Origin: Advenella incenata | GTDB taxonomy: Bacteria > Pseudomonadota > Gammaproteobacteria > Burkholderiales > Burkholderiaceae_B | DNA length: 64,000 bases | Reading direction: 5' to 3' | NCBI RefSeq assembly: GCF_004217095.1 | Contig: NZ_SHKO01000001.1 | Span: forward strand, 372,001 to 436,000 | Shown: positions 17,019 through 25,941 of the stretch, one piece after another | How the letters are laid out: each line of letters starts with the position of its first letter | Position numbering within the stretch: position 1 is the first letter of the stretch | Translations under genes and position numbers: made by a program | Notes under the pieces: generated by a model | What the model saw: only the letters and a program-made list of their open reading frames with translations | What the model was told of the DNA's origin: nothing | Databases searched by the model: none

Positions 17019-17447
17019 ATGTGGATCCAGAAAGAATTTCAATTGAAAGCGCGTCCCAGAGGTTTTCATCTGGTGACCGAAGAAATTGTGCGTCAGGTGC
17101 CGGAATTGACCGGTCTGCGCGTGGGCATCATGAATGTGTTTCTTAAACATACCTCGGCATCGCTCACCATTAATGAAAATGCCGATTCCTCCGTACGGGT
17201 TGATTTCGAAAGCTATTTCAACCGCCTGGTGCCGGAAGACGAACCGTATTACACCCATACATATGAGGGCAGTGATGATCTGCCGGCACATTTCAAAAGC
17301 AGTATCCTGGGCTGCACGCTAGTGGTACCCATCACGAATGGTGCGCTCAATCTTGGCACATGGCAGGGTATTTATTTGTGCGAGCATCGCAATCATGGCT
17401 GGCCACGAACGGTTGTGGTCACTGTGCAGGGAGAGGTGGGCCGGTAG
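17019..17447 (+). CDS. YjbQ family (UPF0047) protein, secondary thiamine-phosphate synthase type
   Basis: A 142-residue protein of the widespread YjbQ/UPF0047 family, for which a weak thiamine-phosphate synthase side activity has been reported in E. coli. Family hallmarks are FLKHTSASLTINENAD (about residues 42-57), the DLPAHFKSSILGCTLVVPITNGALNLGTWQGIYLCEHRNHGWPR block, and the closing VVVTVQGE strand. His45 and the C-terminal His residues are the likely metal ligands. It is monocistronic and ends before a bidirectional terminator. Its true physiological role is unsettled. Confidence 0.92.
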   Translation: MWIQKEFQLKARPRGFHLVTEEIVRQVPELTGLRVGIMNVFLKHTSASLTINENADSSVRVDFESYFNRLVPEDEPYYTHTYEGSDDLPAHFKSSILGCTLVVPITNGALNLGTWQGIYLCEHRNHGWPRTVVVTVQGEVGR

Positions 17448-17516
17448 CCGGTCGATGGCCTCGCTATGCTGTGGTTCGCTGGATAGCAGCACCTCGGTCA
17501 AAATCGCGAGGGCAGT

Positions 17517-17554
17517 CGCAACAGCAAATCACAACAGCAATCACAACAGCAATT
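17517..17554. repeat. Short tandem repeat (12-13 bp unit, three copies)
   Basis: The word CAACAGCAA occurs three times in a row at 12-13 base spacing, in the units tcgCAACAGCAA, atcaCAACAGCAA and tcaCAACAGCAA. It lies in the non-coding gap between the yjbQ-like gene and the terminator. It may be a variable-number tract; no function is evident. Confidence 0.6.
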
Positions 17555-17592
17555 CAGCCGCAATCGCGGTGAGGTACCCGCCTGCGCCACGC

Positions 17593-17625
17593 AAAACGGC
17601 TGCGACATGTGTCTGCAGCCGTTTT
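17593..17625. terminator. Bidirectional rho-independent terminator
   Basis: Perfect 11-base arms AAAACGGCTGC (17593-17603) and GCAGCCGTTTT (17615-17625) enclose an 11-base loop. Both ends give a short T run. It sits between the converging yjbQ-like gene and the Bug gene of the D-malate/tartrate operon and can serve both. Confidence 0.82.
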
Positions 17626-17648
17626 ACATGCGCCCTATGCAGCAGTAT

Positions 17649-18665
17649 CTAATTGGCTTTCAGCTTCAGGTTGTTGACCAGCTCTGCATAGCGCGCGGTG
17701 TCTTCGGCAATGCGCGTGCTCATTTGCGCAGGGGTATCGCCAATGGTTTCCGCGCCGATCTTGGCCATGTCTTTTTTAAAGCCGTCTGACTGAATAATGT
17801 GCACCAGATTTTTGTTCAGGTACGACACCGTCTGTTCCGGTGTTCCTTTGGGCGCAAGAATGCCGAACCAGGTGCCGGCATCAAAGCCCTTGAGGCCAGC
17901 TTCGTCAAGCGTGGGTACGTCGGGCAATGCCGGGGAACGAGTGCCCGTGGTCACGGCAAGCGCCGTGAGTTTTTTTTCATTGATGTACGGCAACACGGTT
18001 GTGATTGTGTCAAATGACATATCCACTTGTCCCCCCAGCAGATCAGTCGTCAGCGGGCCGCTGCCTTTATAGGGCACGTGCAGCAGCTTGGTTTTTGACA
18101 TAAGCTGTACGCGCTCGCCAATCAGATGCTGGCCGGTGCCCACGCCGTTGGAACCGAAACTCAGTTTTCCCGGCTCTCGCTTGGCCAGCTCGACCAGGTC
18201 TGCTACTGATTTTGCGCCGACCTTGTTGTTGACGACCAGTACATTCGGCACCATGGCCACGGTCGTGACAGGAGCAAAGTCCTTCTGGAAATCGTAACGC
18301 AGAGAAGAATAGAACGTCGTGGCAATGGTGTGATGGACCGCGCCCATCAACAAAGTGTAGCCATCTGGCTTGGCCCGAGCCACATATTCTGCGCCAATAG
18401 TGGCGCCAGCGCCGGGTTTGTTTTCGATAATCACGGGCTGGCCGATTTTTTCTGCAAGCTTCTGGCCCAGTGCGCGTGCCAGCACATCTGTGGTGCCGCC
18501 TGCAGGGAAAGGGACCACCAGCTTGACCGGCTGCGCCGGATAGGTCTGCGCCAGGGCCGTGGCGTGCATGGCCGTCAGCGTTGCACCGGTCAACAGGCTC
18601 AACGCCAGCAAGCCGGTTTTGCGCAGCAATGTGCGGGGTTGTTCGATTGTTTGTGTAAATAGCAT
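17649..18665 (-). CDS. Bug/TctC family periplasmic binding protein (D-malate/tartrate operon)
   Basis: A 338-residue Bug receptor. A long signal region ends near ALAQTYPAQ, followed by PVKLVVPFPAGGTTDVLARALGQKL and VIIENKPGAGATIG. I choose the ATG at 18665, which has AGGAAGAC directly upstream; an in-frame GTG lies 12 bases earlier at the ribosome binding site itself. It begins 20 bases after the dehydrogenase gene on the same strand and is therefore cotranscribed with it. This suggests D-malate, tartrate or a related hydroxyacid as ligand. No TctA/TctB partner is nearby. Confidence 0.92.
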   Translation of the reverse strand: MLFTQTIEQPRTLLRKTGLLALSLLTGATLTAMHATALAQTYPAQPVKLVVPFPAGGTTDVLARALGQKLAEKIGQPVIIENKPGAGATIGAEYVARAKPDGYTLLMGAVHHTIATTFYSSLRYDFQKDFAPVTTVAMVPNVLVVNNKVGAKSVADLVELAKREPGKLSFGSNGVGTGQHLIGERVQLMSKTKLLHVPYKGSGPLTTDLLGGQVDMSFDTITTVLPYINEKKLTALAVTTGTRSPALPDVPTLDEAGLKGFDAGTWFGILAPKGTPEQTVSYLNKNLVHIIQSDGFKKDMAKIGAETIGDTPAQMSTRIAEDTARYAELVNNLKLKAN

Positions 18666-18685
18666 GTCTTCCTCCACCGTCGGCT

Positions 18686-19780
18686 TTATGCCGCTTTCTG
18701 TGCTTTACCAAGGCTGCGGATGTGGCTGCAAACCGCGTCCGTCACCTGCGCCGTTGTCGCTGTGCCGCCCAGGTCGCCGGTATGCAGCGAAGCATCGGCC
18801 GTGACTTTTTCGATTGCTTGCATCAGGATGCCGGCGGCATGATCTTCGCCCAGATGCGACAGCAGCATCACGGCGCACCAGAATGTGCCGATTGGATTGG
18901 CCAGCCCTTTGCCCATGATGTCGAAAGCCGAGCCGTGAATGGGTTCGAACATGGAGGGATAGCGGCGTTCCGGGTCTATATTGCCGGTAGGTGCAATGCC
19001 CAGGCTGCCTGCCAGCGCGGCAGCCAGATCGCTCAGTATGTCTGCATGCAGGTTGGTCGCTACGATGGTGTCCAGTGTTGCTGGTTTGTTGACCATCCTG
19101 GCTGTGGCTGCGTCCACCAGTTCCTTGTCCCAGGTGACGTCGGGATATTCCCTGGCAATTTCAACTGCAATTTCATCCCACATGACCATGGCATGGCGCT
19201 GTGCATTGGATTTGGTGATCACGGTCAGCAGCTTGCGGGGACGCGATTGCGCCAGGGCAAAGGCATAGCGCATGATACGTTCTACGCCGGCACGGGTCAT
19301 CATGGACACATCCGTTGCCGCTTCCAGCGGGTGGCCCTGATGGACGCGGCCGCCAACACCCGAGTATTCGCCTTCGCTATTTTCGCGCACGATGACCCAA
19401 TCCAGGTCCCTGGGCTGACAGCGCTTTAAGGGGGCATCAATGCCTGGCAGGATACGGGTAGGGCGCACGTTGGCGTACTGGTCAAGACCCTGGCATATTT
19501 TCAGGCGCAGACCCCACAAGGTAATATGATCGGCAATATCCGGGTCGCCAGCCGAACCGAACAGAATCGCATCCTTGCCATAGAGGGCATCCAGGCCATC
19601 AGCGGGCATCATGACGCCGTGCTGCCGATAATAATCGCCGCCCCAGTCAAATGCCGTGAACTCGAATGAAAACTGCTTCAGGGTGTCTGCCAGTGCCTGC
19701 AGCACGGTCTGACCCGCGGGAATAACTTCTTTGCCGATACCATCACCGGGTATGCACGCGATTTTGTACGATTTCATCAT
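18686..19780 (-). CDS. dmlA: D-malate/tartrate dehydrogenase (decarboxylating, TtuC/DmlA family)
   Basis: A 364-residue beta-decarboxylating dehydrogenase of the isocitrate/isopropylmalate family, subgroup tartrate/D-malate dehydrogenase. Seen are the IACIPGDGIGKEV start, DHITLWGLRLKICQGLDQYANVRP, VIVRENSEGEYSGVGGR, the catalytic TKSNAQRHAMVMWDE region, the metal-binding HADILSDLAAALAGSLGIAP block and EPIHGSAFDIMGKGLANPIGT. The DQYANVRP segment distinguishes this subgroup from LeuB. It oxidises D-malate to pyruvate, or tartrate to oxaloglycolate, with NAD+. It is divergent from a LysR gene and followed by a Bug receptor, which makes a compact uptake-and-oxidation unit. Confidence 0.92.
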   Translation of the reverse strand: MMKSYKIACIPGDGIGKEVIPAGQTVLQALADTLKQFSFEFTAFDWGGDYYRQHGVMMPADGLDALYGKDAILFGSAGDPDIADHITLWGLRLKICQGLDQYANVRPTRILPGIDAPLKRCQPRDLDWVIVRENSEGEYSGVGGRVHQGHPLEAATDVSMMTRAGVERIMRYAFALAQSRPRKLLTVITKSNAQRHAMVMWDEIAVEIAREYPDVTWDKELVDAATARMVNKPATLDTIVATNLHADILSDLAAALAGSLGIAPTGNIDPERRYPSMFEPIHGSAFDIMGKGLANPIGTFWCAVMLLSHLGEDHAAGILMQAIEKVTADASLHTGDLGGTATTAQVTDAVCSHIRSLGKAQKAA

Positions 19781-19881
19781 TCATTATCCTGATTTAGAGA
19801 ACCTGCACTTATTCTAGAAATATTCGTCGGTGCTAAAATGCGACAAAATTCACAGGATTTGTGCCTGAAAGTTGAAAATGA
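19781..19881. promoter_or_regulatory. Divergent promoter region between dmlA-like gene and lysR
   Basis: These 101 bases must carry both promoters. An imperfect palindrome around CTAG (ATTCTAGAAAT, 19811-19821) is a reasonable core for LysR binding. The region is AT-rich compared with its surroundings. No clear -35/-10 pair stands out for either direction. Confidence 0.4.
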
Positions 19882-20820
19882 ATGAAAAAAGACCCCCGTC
19901 ATTCTGCCGATCTGTATTTTTTTGATGCGCTTGTTTCTGCCGGCAGCTTGTCTGCCGTTGCACTGCGCCTGGGGGTGACGCCTTCGGCGGCGAGCAAGCG
20001 GTTGATTCAGCTGGAAAAGCGCCTGGGTATGACACTTGTCAATCGCAGCACGCGACGCATGAGTCCGACCGCAGAAGGCCTGGTCTACCTGGAGCACGCC
20101 CGAAGTATTCTGGCGCAGATCGAGTCGCTGGATCGGCAGATGTTCAGGTTCAAGTCCGAACCCGAGGGGCTGATCCGGCTCAATGCGACGCTGGGCTTCG
20201 GCAGAAGCTATATACAGCCGCTGGTTTCGCGGTTTGTAAAGAAGTATCCGTCCATCACGATCCAGCTATTTTTAACGCCTTATCCGCCTGCTCTGAGCGA
20301 TGATGCGTTTGATCTGTCCATTCAGTTTGGCAAGCCGCCCCATCAGAAACTCAAAACCCGACTGCTCGCGCAAAACCGGCGGCTTCTGGTGGCCTCTGCA
20401 ACCTATCTGGCGCGGGCCGGCACGCCTGCGCTGCCACTTGATCTGCTTAAGCACAACTGTATTGTGATCAAGCAGGATGAGCTGCCCTATTCAGAGTGGA
20501 TATTGAGCAATGGCCAAAGCACCGAGAAAGTGCCCGTAACAGGCAATTTGATCACCAATGACGGCTATGTGGGGGTGCAGTGGGCCCTGGATGGTCACGG
20601 GGTTGTGATGCGCGCCGAATGGGATGTCGCCCGGTATATGCGCAGCGGGCGCCTGGTGCAGGTGCTGGCCGATTACAATACGCCCAATGCCGACATATAT
20701 GCGGTGTACCGGGAGCAGCCGCACACGACGGCGCGCATGACTCTGCTGCTGGACTATCTGTCGCGCAGCTTTGATAATCTGAATCCCGGGTCTAATATTA
20801 CGGTCAGTGCCGGTTGGTAG
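19882..20820 (+). CDS. LysR family regulator, divergent from the D-malate/tartrate operon
   Basis: A 312-residue LysR-type regulator. The N-terminal winged helix-turn-helix is clear (FFDALVSAGSLSAVALRLGVTPSAASKRLIQLEKRLGMTLVNRSTRRMSPTAEG, about residues 13-66), followed by a LysR substrate-binding domain (RLNATLGFGRSYIQPLVSRFVKKYPSI...). It is transcribed away from the dehydrogenase-Bug operon across a 101-base gap, the classical arrangement in which a LysR protein activates its neighbour in response to the substrate. DmlR and the tartrate regulators are similar in type, so D-malate or tartrate is the likely inducer. Confidence 0.92.
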   Translation: MKKDPRHSADLYFFDALVSAGSLSAVALRLGVTPSAASKRLIQLEKRLGMTLVNRSTRRMSPTAEGLVYLEHARSILAQIESLDRQMFRFKSEPEGLIRLNATLGFGRSYIQPLVSRFVKKYPSITIQLFLTPYPPALSDDAFDLSIQFGKPPHQKLKTRLLAQNRRLLVASATYLARAGTPALPLDLLKHNCIVIKQDELPYSEWILSNGQSTEKVPVTGNLITNDGYVGVQWALDGHGVVMRAEWDVARYMRSGRLVQVLADYNTPNADIYAVYREQPHTTARMTLLLDYLSRSFDNLNPGSNITVSAGW

Positions 20821-21093
20821 CCCCGGCCACGCCGGCGATGGCCACGGTTTTCATTTGAAATCAGCGGGTTGCCACTTGCGTGACAACCGCGATGATTAGT
20901 GGTTGAATTTCGTCTGTATTATCCATTAAAGTAACGACACACGCTGGCAGACAGGCAGGCTGATAAGCTGCTTAACTGCGGTTGCCATAGCGTATGCGCA
21001 GCCAGCGCCTTGCGGCAGGCTGACATCGGGCGACCTTGCCGGGCAGGTCACTTTCGGCTTTATATTTGTCGCTCAACCACAAGGGCATTGACC

Positions 21094-21546
21094 ATGACAC
21101 TTCTTTTTGCGTTTTTGCATCACGTTCTGGCTTTCGTGCTGGTTGCCGCGCTGGCCATTGAGCTGGTGCTGGTCAAAGACCGAATCAGTATCGAACGTGC
21201 CCGGCGCATTTTGCGTGCCGATGCCATTTATGGCGCATCGGCCATGCTGTTGCTGGTGGTGGGCTTTTTACGCGTGATCTTTTTTGAAAAGGGCGCGGCC
21301 TACTATTTTCACAGCATTCCCTTTATTGCCAAGCTGCTGTTGTTTGTCGCAGTCGGCGTGTTGTCCATTTATCCGACCATGACTTTTCTGTCGTGGCGCA
21401 AAAGTCTGAATCGTGGCCGGGAACCGGTGCTGGATCCTGCAGTCATCAAGCGGATTCGCAAGCTGATCCATTACGAACTGGTCTGTCTGGTGCTGATCGT
21501 GCTGGCTGCCGCCATGATGGCGCGTGGCGTAGGCTACTGGGGTTAG
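21094..21546 (+). CDS. DUF2214 family inner-membrane protein
   Basis: A 150-residue protein with four hydrophobic segments (about 5-25, 50-72, 82-102, 128-147) separated by charged loops. The segments ADAIYGASAMLLLVVGFLRVIFFEKGAAYYFHS and FIAKLLLFVAVGVLSIYPT are typical of DUF2214 proteins, whose function is unknown. I use the ATG at 21094; the frame opens at 21010 but without a ribosome binding site. The following gamma-glutamylcyclotransferase gene starts 12 bases after its stop, so the two are probably cotranscribed. Confidence 0.85.
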   Translation: MTLLFAFLHHVLAFVLVAALAIELVLVKDRISIERARRILRADAIYGASAMLLLVVGFLRVIFFEKGAAYYFHSIPFIAKLLLFVAVGVLSIYPTMTFLSWRKSLNRGREPVLDPAVIKRIRKLIHYELVCLVLIVLAAAMMARGVGYWG

Positions 21547-21557
21547 GGGAGCGAACC

Positions 21558-22073
21558 GTGTCAGATATAGTGCCACGCGTGATGTCGCTCTTTGTGTACG
21601 GAACGCTGAAAACAGGTTGTTGTAATCACGAACGTCATTGCTCCATGGCGGTACACAAGGAAAAGGCCTGGCTATGGGGGCGGATTTATCATCTTGACCG
21701 CGATGAGGGCTACCCCATGGTGCAAATCTGCCCGCAAGCCATTTTGGCGCGCGGTACCGACCGGCCCGAGATGGATGCGTTGCTCGAGTGCGCACCAGGT
21801 TCAACGGCCAGGCCCGAGGGCGACTGGGATCTGATTGAAGGCGAATTGATGCGGTTTGATCGTCCGGAAAACGACGTGCCGCTAATTGACCTGCTGGAGG
21901 AGTTTCGCGCCGATGGGCAGGGGCTGTATGTTCGGGTGCTGACTACGGTGAATACCGATGCCGGCCCACAAACGGCATGGACGTATATCAGGGAGCGCGA
22001 ACATGATGGTCGCCGCCTGCGCCCGGATACGACCGGGACGGTGTGCTGGCGCCCGGCAGACCTTATTTCCTGA
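21558..22073 (+). CDS. Gamma-glutamylcyclotransferase family protein
   Basis: A 171-residue protein of the gamma-glutamylcyclotransferase (AIG2-like) fold. The VYGTLKTG motif near the start forms the substrate loop, and the body has the expected EGDWDLIEGELMRF and LLEEFRADGQGLYVRV blocks, with the conserved acidic residue in the latter. Related enzymes release 5-oxoproline from gamma-glutamyl compounds. I choose GTG at 21558, which has GGGGAG 6 bases upstream; an ATG at 21582 is a possible alternative. Its 3' end overlaps the converging methyltransferase gene by 11 bases. The substrate is not known. Confidence 0.82.
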   Translation: MSDIVPRVMSLFVYGTLKTGCCNHERHCSMAVHKEKAWLWGRIYHLDRDEGYPMVQICPQAILARGTDRPEMDALLECAPGSTARPEGDWDLIEGELMRFDRPENDVPLIDLLEEFRADGQGLYVRVLTTVNTDAGPQTAWTYIREREHDGRRLRPDTTGTVCWRPADLIS

Positions 22074-22683
22074 AGACGGCGTAGCTCCAGGAAATGTCGT
22101 TGCGACCCAGTGTGTCGTTTTTATAGCTTTTCTGATAAAGCAACTGCAGCCCACACGTGTGTGCAAGTGCAATCGTTTCTTTGTCCGGAATGTCGAACAT
22201 GTGGCGCTCTGTCGGGACGGGGCCATGGCGCAGAGACATCGACATAATGCCATTGCGCCCCAGCAGCGCGGCGCAATGCTGCATGGCAGGCAGCCGCTCC
22301 TGTTCCTGCAGGTGCATCCACACTGCGGTCAGCAGTATCAGGTCGTATTGCTTGCCGCTGGCGCGTACCACAGCCAGATCCGGCAGACTGTCTGCGATCC
22401 AGTTGATGCATGCATCGGCATGATGCAGGTTGCCCTGTTCCCGCATGGCAGCGGTGGGCTCGACGGCATCAACCTGGTAGCCCAGCGCCGCCAGTGCAGC
22501 TGCGTCCCGTCCGGTACCTGCGCCGATATCCAGCACTTTTGCAGGTGCCCCTGGGTAAAAGCCACGTACCGGGTTATGCACTTTTTCAAAGGTGACGCTT
22601 TCGTAGTCAGCGGCAAACCGTTGTGCCTTTTCTGCATAGCCCTTGCTGCCTGCGATTTCGACCATGTTCGTATGTCCATTCAT
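22063..22683 (-). CDS. Class I SAM-dependent methyltransferase
   Basis: A 206-residue methyltransferase with a typical Rossmann-fold SAM site: motif I VLDIGAGTGRDAAALA, then the acidic end of strand 2 in YQVDAVEPTAAM, and motif IV in YDLILLTAVWMHL. The frame opens further upstream to 22779, but that part reads unlike protein and overlaps the promoter side of the divergent ABC genes; the ATG at 22683 is preferred, with ATG 22665 another option. Its 3' end overlaps the gamma-glutamylcyclotransferase gene (convergent). The acceptor substrate is unknown. Confidence 0.85.
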   Translation of the reverse strand: MNGHTNMVEIAGSKGYAEKAQRFAADYESVTFEKVHNPVRGFYPGAPAKVLDIGAGTGRDAAALAALGYQVDAVEPTAAMREQGNLHHADACINWIADSLPDLAVVRASGKQYDLILLTAVWMHLQEQERLPAMQHCAALLGRNGIMSMSLRHGPVPTERHMFDIPDKETIALAHTCGLQLLYQKSYKNDTLGRNDISWSYAVFRK

Positions 22684-22859
22684 GTATTGTGGATTAAGAC
22701 AAGTGTATCGGATTGGGAAATTAAAATAGGGTTTTGTCTCATTCGCCCATATTTTTGCTCCGCACTTCTTTTGCAGCAATTTCTTTATTCCAGCCCGGAA
22801 TTCTTTATACTTGTGCTGCTCTACATATTAAATTCTGCATATTTCAAATAGGTTATTGC

Positions 22860-23825
22860 GTGAATAACTCTCACAACAGTAGTGATGGTGGCGATATCGT
22901 CGTTTCCATCCAGGGGGTGGGTAAAACCTACAAAAGCGGTTTTACAGCCCTCAAAGGCGTCAATCTGGATATCCGCCGTGGTGAAATCCTGGCCCTGCTA
23001 GGACCCAACGGCGCAGGTAAAACAACCCTGATCGGCATCGTGACCGGTCTGGTCAACGCGTCCGAAGGCACGATTTTGGTTGACGGCGACGACGTGCAAC
23101 GCGATTATCGACGCGTGCGTCCCAAAATAGGCCTGGTTCCGCAGGAGCTTTTTACCGACTCGTTCGAGACGGTATGGGACACCGTTACATTTAGTCGCGG
23201 CCTGTTCGGCAAACCGGCAAACCCGGCGCATATAGAGCGGGTGCTCAGGGCGTTGTCCTTGTGGAACAAGAAGGATAGCAAGATCCTGAGCCTGTCCGGC
23301 GGCATGAAGCGCCGCGTGCTGATCGCCAAGGCGTTGTCGCATGAACCCTCGATTTTGTTTCTGGATGAACCGACTGCCGGCGTGGATGTAGAGCTGCGTC
23401 ACGACATGTGGAACCTGGTGCGCAAGTTGCGCGAGCAGGGCGTGACCGTGATTCTGACCACGCACTATATTGAAGAAGCTGAAGATATGGCCGACCGGAT
23501 TGCCGTCATCAATAACGGTGAGATCATCCTGGTGCAGGACAAGGAACAGCTGATGGGGCAACTGGGCAAGAAAGAGCTGCATCTGCAACTGACGCAGCCG
23601 CTGGCTGCGCTGCCACCTGCCATGTCAGCCCATCCCCTGGTCTTGTCTGCAGACGGGCGTACGCTGGTGTACACCTATAACAAGGAATCGGAAGACAATA
23701 CGGGTAAAAGCCTGTCCGAAATGTTGCGCCAGCTGGGCGATTTCGGCATTGAGCTCAAAGACCTGCAATCGCGAGAAAGCTCACTGGAAGATATTTTCGT
23801 GAGCCTGGTAAGGAAAGATTCATGA
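22860..23825 (+). CDS. ABC-2 type transporter ATP-binding protein (YadG-like)
   Basis: A 321-residue ABC ATPase. Visible motifs are Walker [10 protein letters not shown], a Q-loop VPQEL, signature LSGGMKRR, Walker [13 protein letters not shown] and the H-loop [15 protein letters not shown]. The C-terminal 80 residues are an accessory domain found in drug- and polysaccharide-type exporters. The likely start is GTG at 22860, with AGG 8 bases upstream; the long upstream frame reads as hydrophobic non-coding sequence. It overlaps the permease gene by four bases (ATGA). It resembles E. coli YadG, partner of YadH; the substrate is unknown. Confidence 0.9.
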   Translation: MNNSHNSSDGGDIVVSIQGVGKTYKSGFTALKGVNLDIRRGEILALLGPNGAGKTTLIGIVTGLVNASEGTILVDGDDVQRDYRRVRPKIGLVPQELFTDSFETVWDTVTFSRGLFGKPANPAHIERVLRALSLWNKKDSKILSLSGGMKRRVLIAKALSHEPSILFLDEPTAGVDVELRHDMWNLVRKLREQGVTVILTTHYIEEAEDMADRIAVINNGEIILVQDKEQLMGQLGKKELHLQLTQPLAALPPAMSAHPLVLSADGRTLVYTYNKESEDNTGKSLSEMLRQLGDFGIELKDLQSRESSLEDIFVSLVRKDS

Positions 23826-24583
23826 ATCTGTACGGCGTAAAAGCAATTTACAAGTTTGAGATGGCGCGGGCGTTTCGCACGCTCATGCAAAGCATCGCAT
23901 CGCCGGTGCTGTCCACGGCGCTGTATTTCATTGTGTTCGGCGCTGCTATCGGTTCGCGCATGGGCGACATTGACGGCGTCTCCTATGGTGCATTCATTGT
24001 GCCGGGGCTGCTGATGATGGCCCTGCTGGGGCAGAGCGTCTCGAATGCGTCCTTCGGCATTTACATGCCCAAGTGGTCCGGCACCATCTATGAAATCATG
24101 TCGGCCCCGGTTTCCTATTTCGAGGTGATTCTGGGTTATGTGGGGGCGGCGGCAACCAAGACGCTGATATTGTCGGTGCTGATCCTGATCACAGCGCGTT
24201 TCTTTGTTGAATACCAGATCCAGCATCCGTTCTGGATGGTGCTGTTTCTGGTTCTGACGGCGATCACCTTCAGCATGTTCGGCTTTATTATCGGGCTGTG
24301 GGCCGATGGCTTTGAGAAACTGCAGATCATTCCGCTGATGGTCATTACGCCGCTGACCTTTCTGGGTGGCGCGTTTTATTCCATTCATATGCTCCCCGGC
24401 ATCTGGCCCAAAGTGGCGCTATTTAATCCGGTGGTGTATCTGATCAGCGGCTTTCGCTGGAGTTTTTACGGCGTGGCCGATGTGAACCATTACGTCAGCC
24501 TGTTCACCATTGTGTTCATTTTGCTGGTGTGTGCCCTGGTGGTCTCGTGGATGTTCCGCACCGGCTACAAGCTGCGGCCCTGA
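23822..24583 (+). CDS. ABC-2 type transporter permease (YadH-like)
   Basis: A 253-residue integral membrane protein with six predicted helices and the ABC-2 permease signature region [37 protein letters not shown] near the C-terminus. It is translated from an ATG overlapping the stop of the ATPase gene, so the two make one exporter, most likely two subunits of each. The architecture is like E. coli YadGH. The exported compound (lipid, polysaccharide or drug) is not known. Confidence 0.92.
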   Translation: MNLYGVKAIYKFEMARAFRTLMQSIASPVLSTALYFIVFGAAIGSRMGDIDGVSYGAFIVPGLLMMALLGQSVSNASFGIYMPKWSGTIYEIMSAPVSYFEVILGYVGAAATKTLILSVLILITARFFVEYQIQHPFWMVLFLVLTAITFSMFGFIIGLWADGFEKLQIIPLMVITPLTFLGGAFYSIHMLPGIWPKVALFNPVVYLISGFRWSFYGVADVNHYVSLFTIVFILLVCALVVSWMFRTGYKLRP

Positions 24584-24844
24584 TAGAGCCTCTGATGCGC
24601 CCCGGATGTGCGCCATAAGGCGAGCCTGGGGCGTCTGAGCAGTCTGTTGTGTGCTCGGCATGCGTGTTGCGCGGGCGACCGTGGCAGATTTGCAAAAATT
24701 TGCGCATATGATCGTCGTTCCGGCCTGTGACGCGCTTAAGAGGCGTGGCACCAGGCCGCACGTCACCAAGGCCCTGCGTGCAACAGGGTGACAGACGCGG
24801 CGGTCTGCCCGCTGCGCGGTTTGTGTCTGCAGGGAACGGCTTTT

Positions 24845-25870
24845 TCAGGCCTGAATGACGCTGCTGGTCTCTTGCTTATCGGATTCATCGGTATGCGCCG
24901 CCACATTTTCTTCTCTTTCCACAGCCGTGCGTGAAACCGGTTCGGCGGCAGGCGCGCTGGTCGCTGGCGTAGTCACGGCCACATCCCGCAGGCGGCTGCG
25001 TTTTGGTTTCTTTTCACGCACGACGGCAGGCGGTGTCCAGGTTACGATATGCAGTGAACCGTCTGCGTGCTCCACCAGAGCGGTCATGCTTTCGACCCAG
25101 TCGCCATCATTGCAGTACAGAATGCCGTCCACTTCGCGAATTTCAGCTTTATGGATATGGCCGCAAACCACGCCATCATAATTGTTCTTGCGTGCTTCCT
25201 GCATGACGGCGTCTTCGAACGCGGAGATATAGCTGACCGCATTTTTGACTTTCTGCTTCAGGTATTGGGACAGCGACCAGTATCCCAGCCCCATGCGCGC
25301 GCGGGCGCTGTTGAGCCACATATTGGAGGTCAGGGCAACGGTGTACAGGTGATCGCCCACATAGGCCAGCCACGGGGCAAACTGCACGACGCCGTCGAAA
25401 CGATCGCCATGCAGGATCCACAGGCGCTTGCCATCGGCCGTTGTGTGCTCGGTTTCCTCGACCACTTCGATACCGCCGAAGTTTTGTTGCACGTAATGCC
25501 GGGCAAATGAGTCGTGGTTGCCGGGAACGAAGACGACCCGGGTGCCTTGCCGACATTTGCGCAGTATTTTCTGTATGACGTCATTATGCGACTGAGGCCA
25601 GAACCACTTGCCTTTGAGTTGCCAGCCATCGATAATGTCACCCACCAGATACAGGGTATCGGATTCTGTGTGCTTCAGGAAATCCAGTAACGCATTCGCC
25701 TGGCAGCCTTTGGTGCCCAGGTGGACATCGGAGATCCAGATCGTGCGATAGTGGGTAGTAGGATGTTCAGACAAAGTAATGTCAGGCCATAAGTACAGGT
25801 CGGGAATGACTCTTATTACACCAATCCGTTGTGACGCATGTGTGACAATACCCGGTATATTATCTGTCAC
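24845..25870 (-). CDS. UDP-2,3-diacylglucosamine diphosphatase-like metallophosphoesterase (COG2908)
   Basis: A 341-residue calcineurin-like phosphoesterase of the LpxH-related group. The metal-site motifs appear in order: ISDVHLGTKG, LVGDIIDGWQLKGKWFWP, VPGNHDSF, ILHGDRFDGV and CGHIHKAEI. An N-terminal part of about 40 residues and a low-complexity C-terminal tail of about 70 (rich in Thr, Ala, Glu) extend beyond the catalytic core. It could take part in lipid A synthesis, but an authentic LpxH may be encoded elsewhere. The start is uncertain: GTG at 25870 has only a weak ribosome binding site, and no ATG lies before the first motif. Confidence 0.82.
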   Translation of the reverse strand: MTDNIPGIVTHASQRIGVIRVIPDLYLWPDITLSEHPTTHYRTIWISDVHLGTKGCQANALLDFLKHTESDTLYLVGDIIDGWQLKGKWFWPQSHNDVIQKILRKCRQGTRVVFVPGNHDSFARHYVQQNFGGIEVVEETEHTTADGKRLWILHGDRFDGVVQFAPWLAYVGDHLYTVALTSNMWLNSARARMGLGYWSLSQYLKQKVKNAVSYISAFEDAVMQEARKNNYDGVVCGHIHKAEIREVDGILYCNDGDWVESMTALVEHADGSLHIVTWTPPAVVREKKPKRSRLRDVAVTTPATSAPAAEPVSRTAVEREENVAAHTDESDKQETSSVIQA

Positions 25871-25941
25871 CTGTTTGTCATCTGAGCGACTGTTTCCTTT
25901 TTAACACATTGGCGGTCGTATTCCAATTGAGTTGTAGCTGA

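Noticed and set aside
17517-17554. Short tandem repeats as a CRISPR array
   Set aside because: The units are 12-13 bases with no spacers, and no cas genes are in the window.
24584-24844. Possible small genes between the ABC-2 permease and LpxH-like genes
   Set aside because: Open frames here have no ribosome binding site or family features and cross both neighbouring genes.
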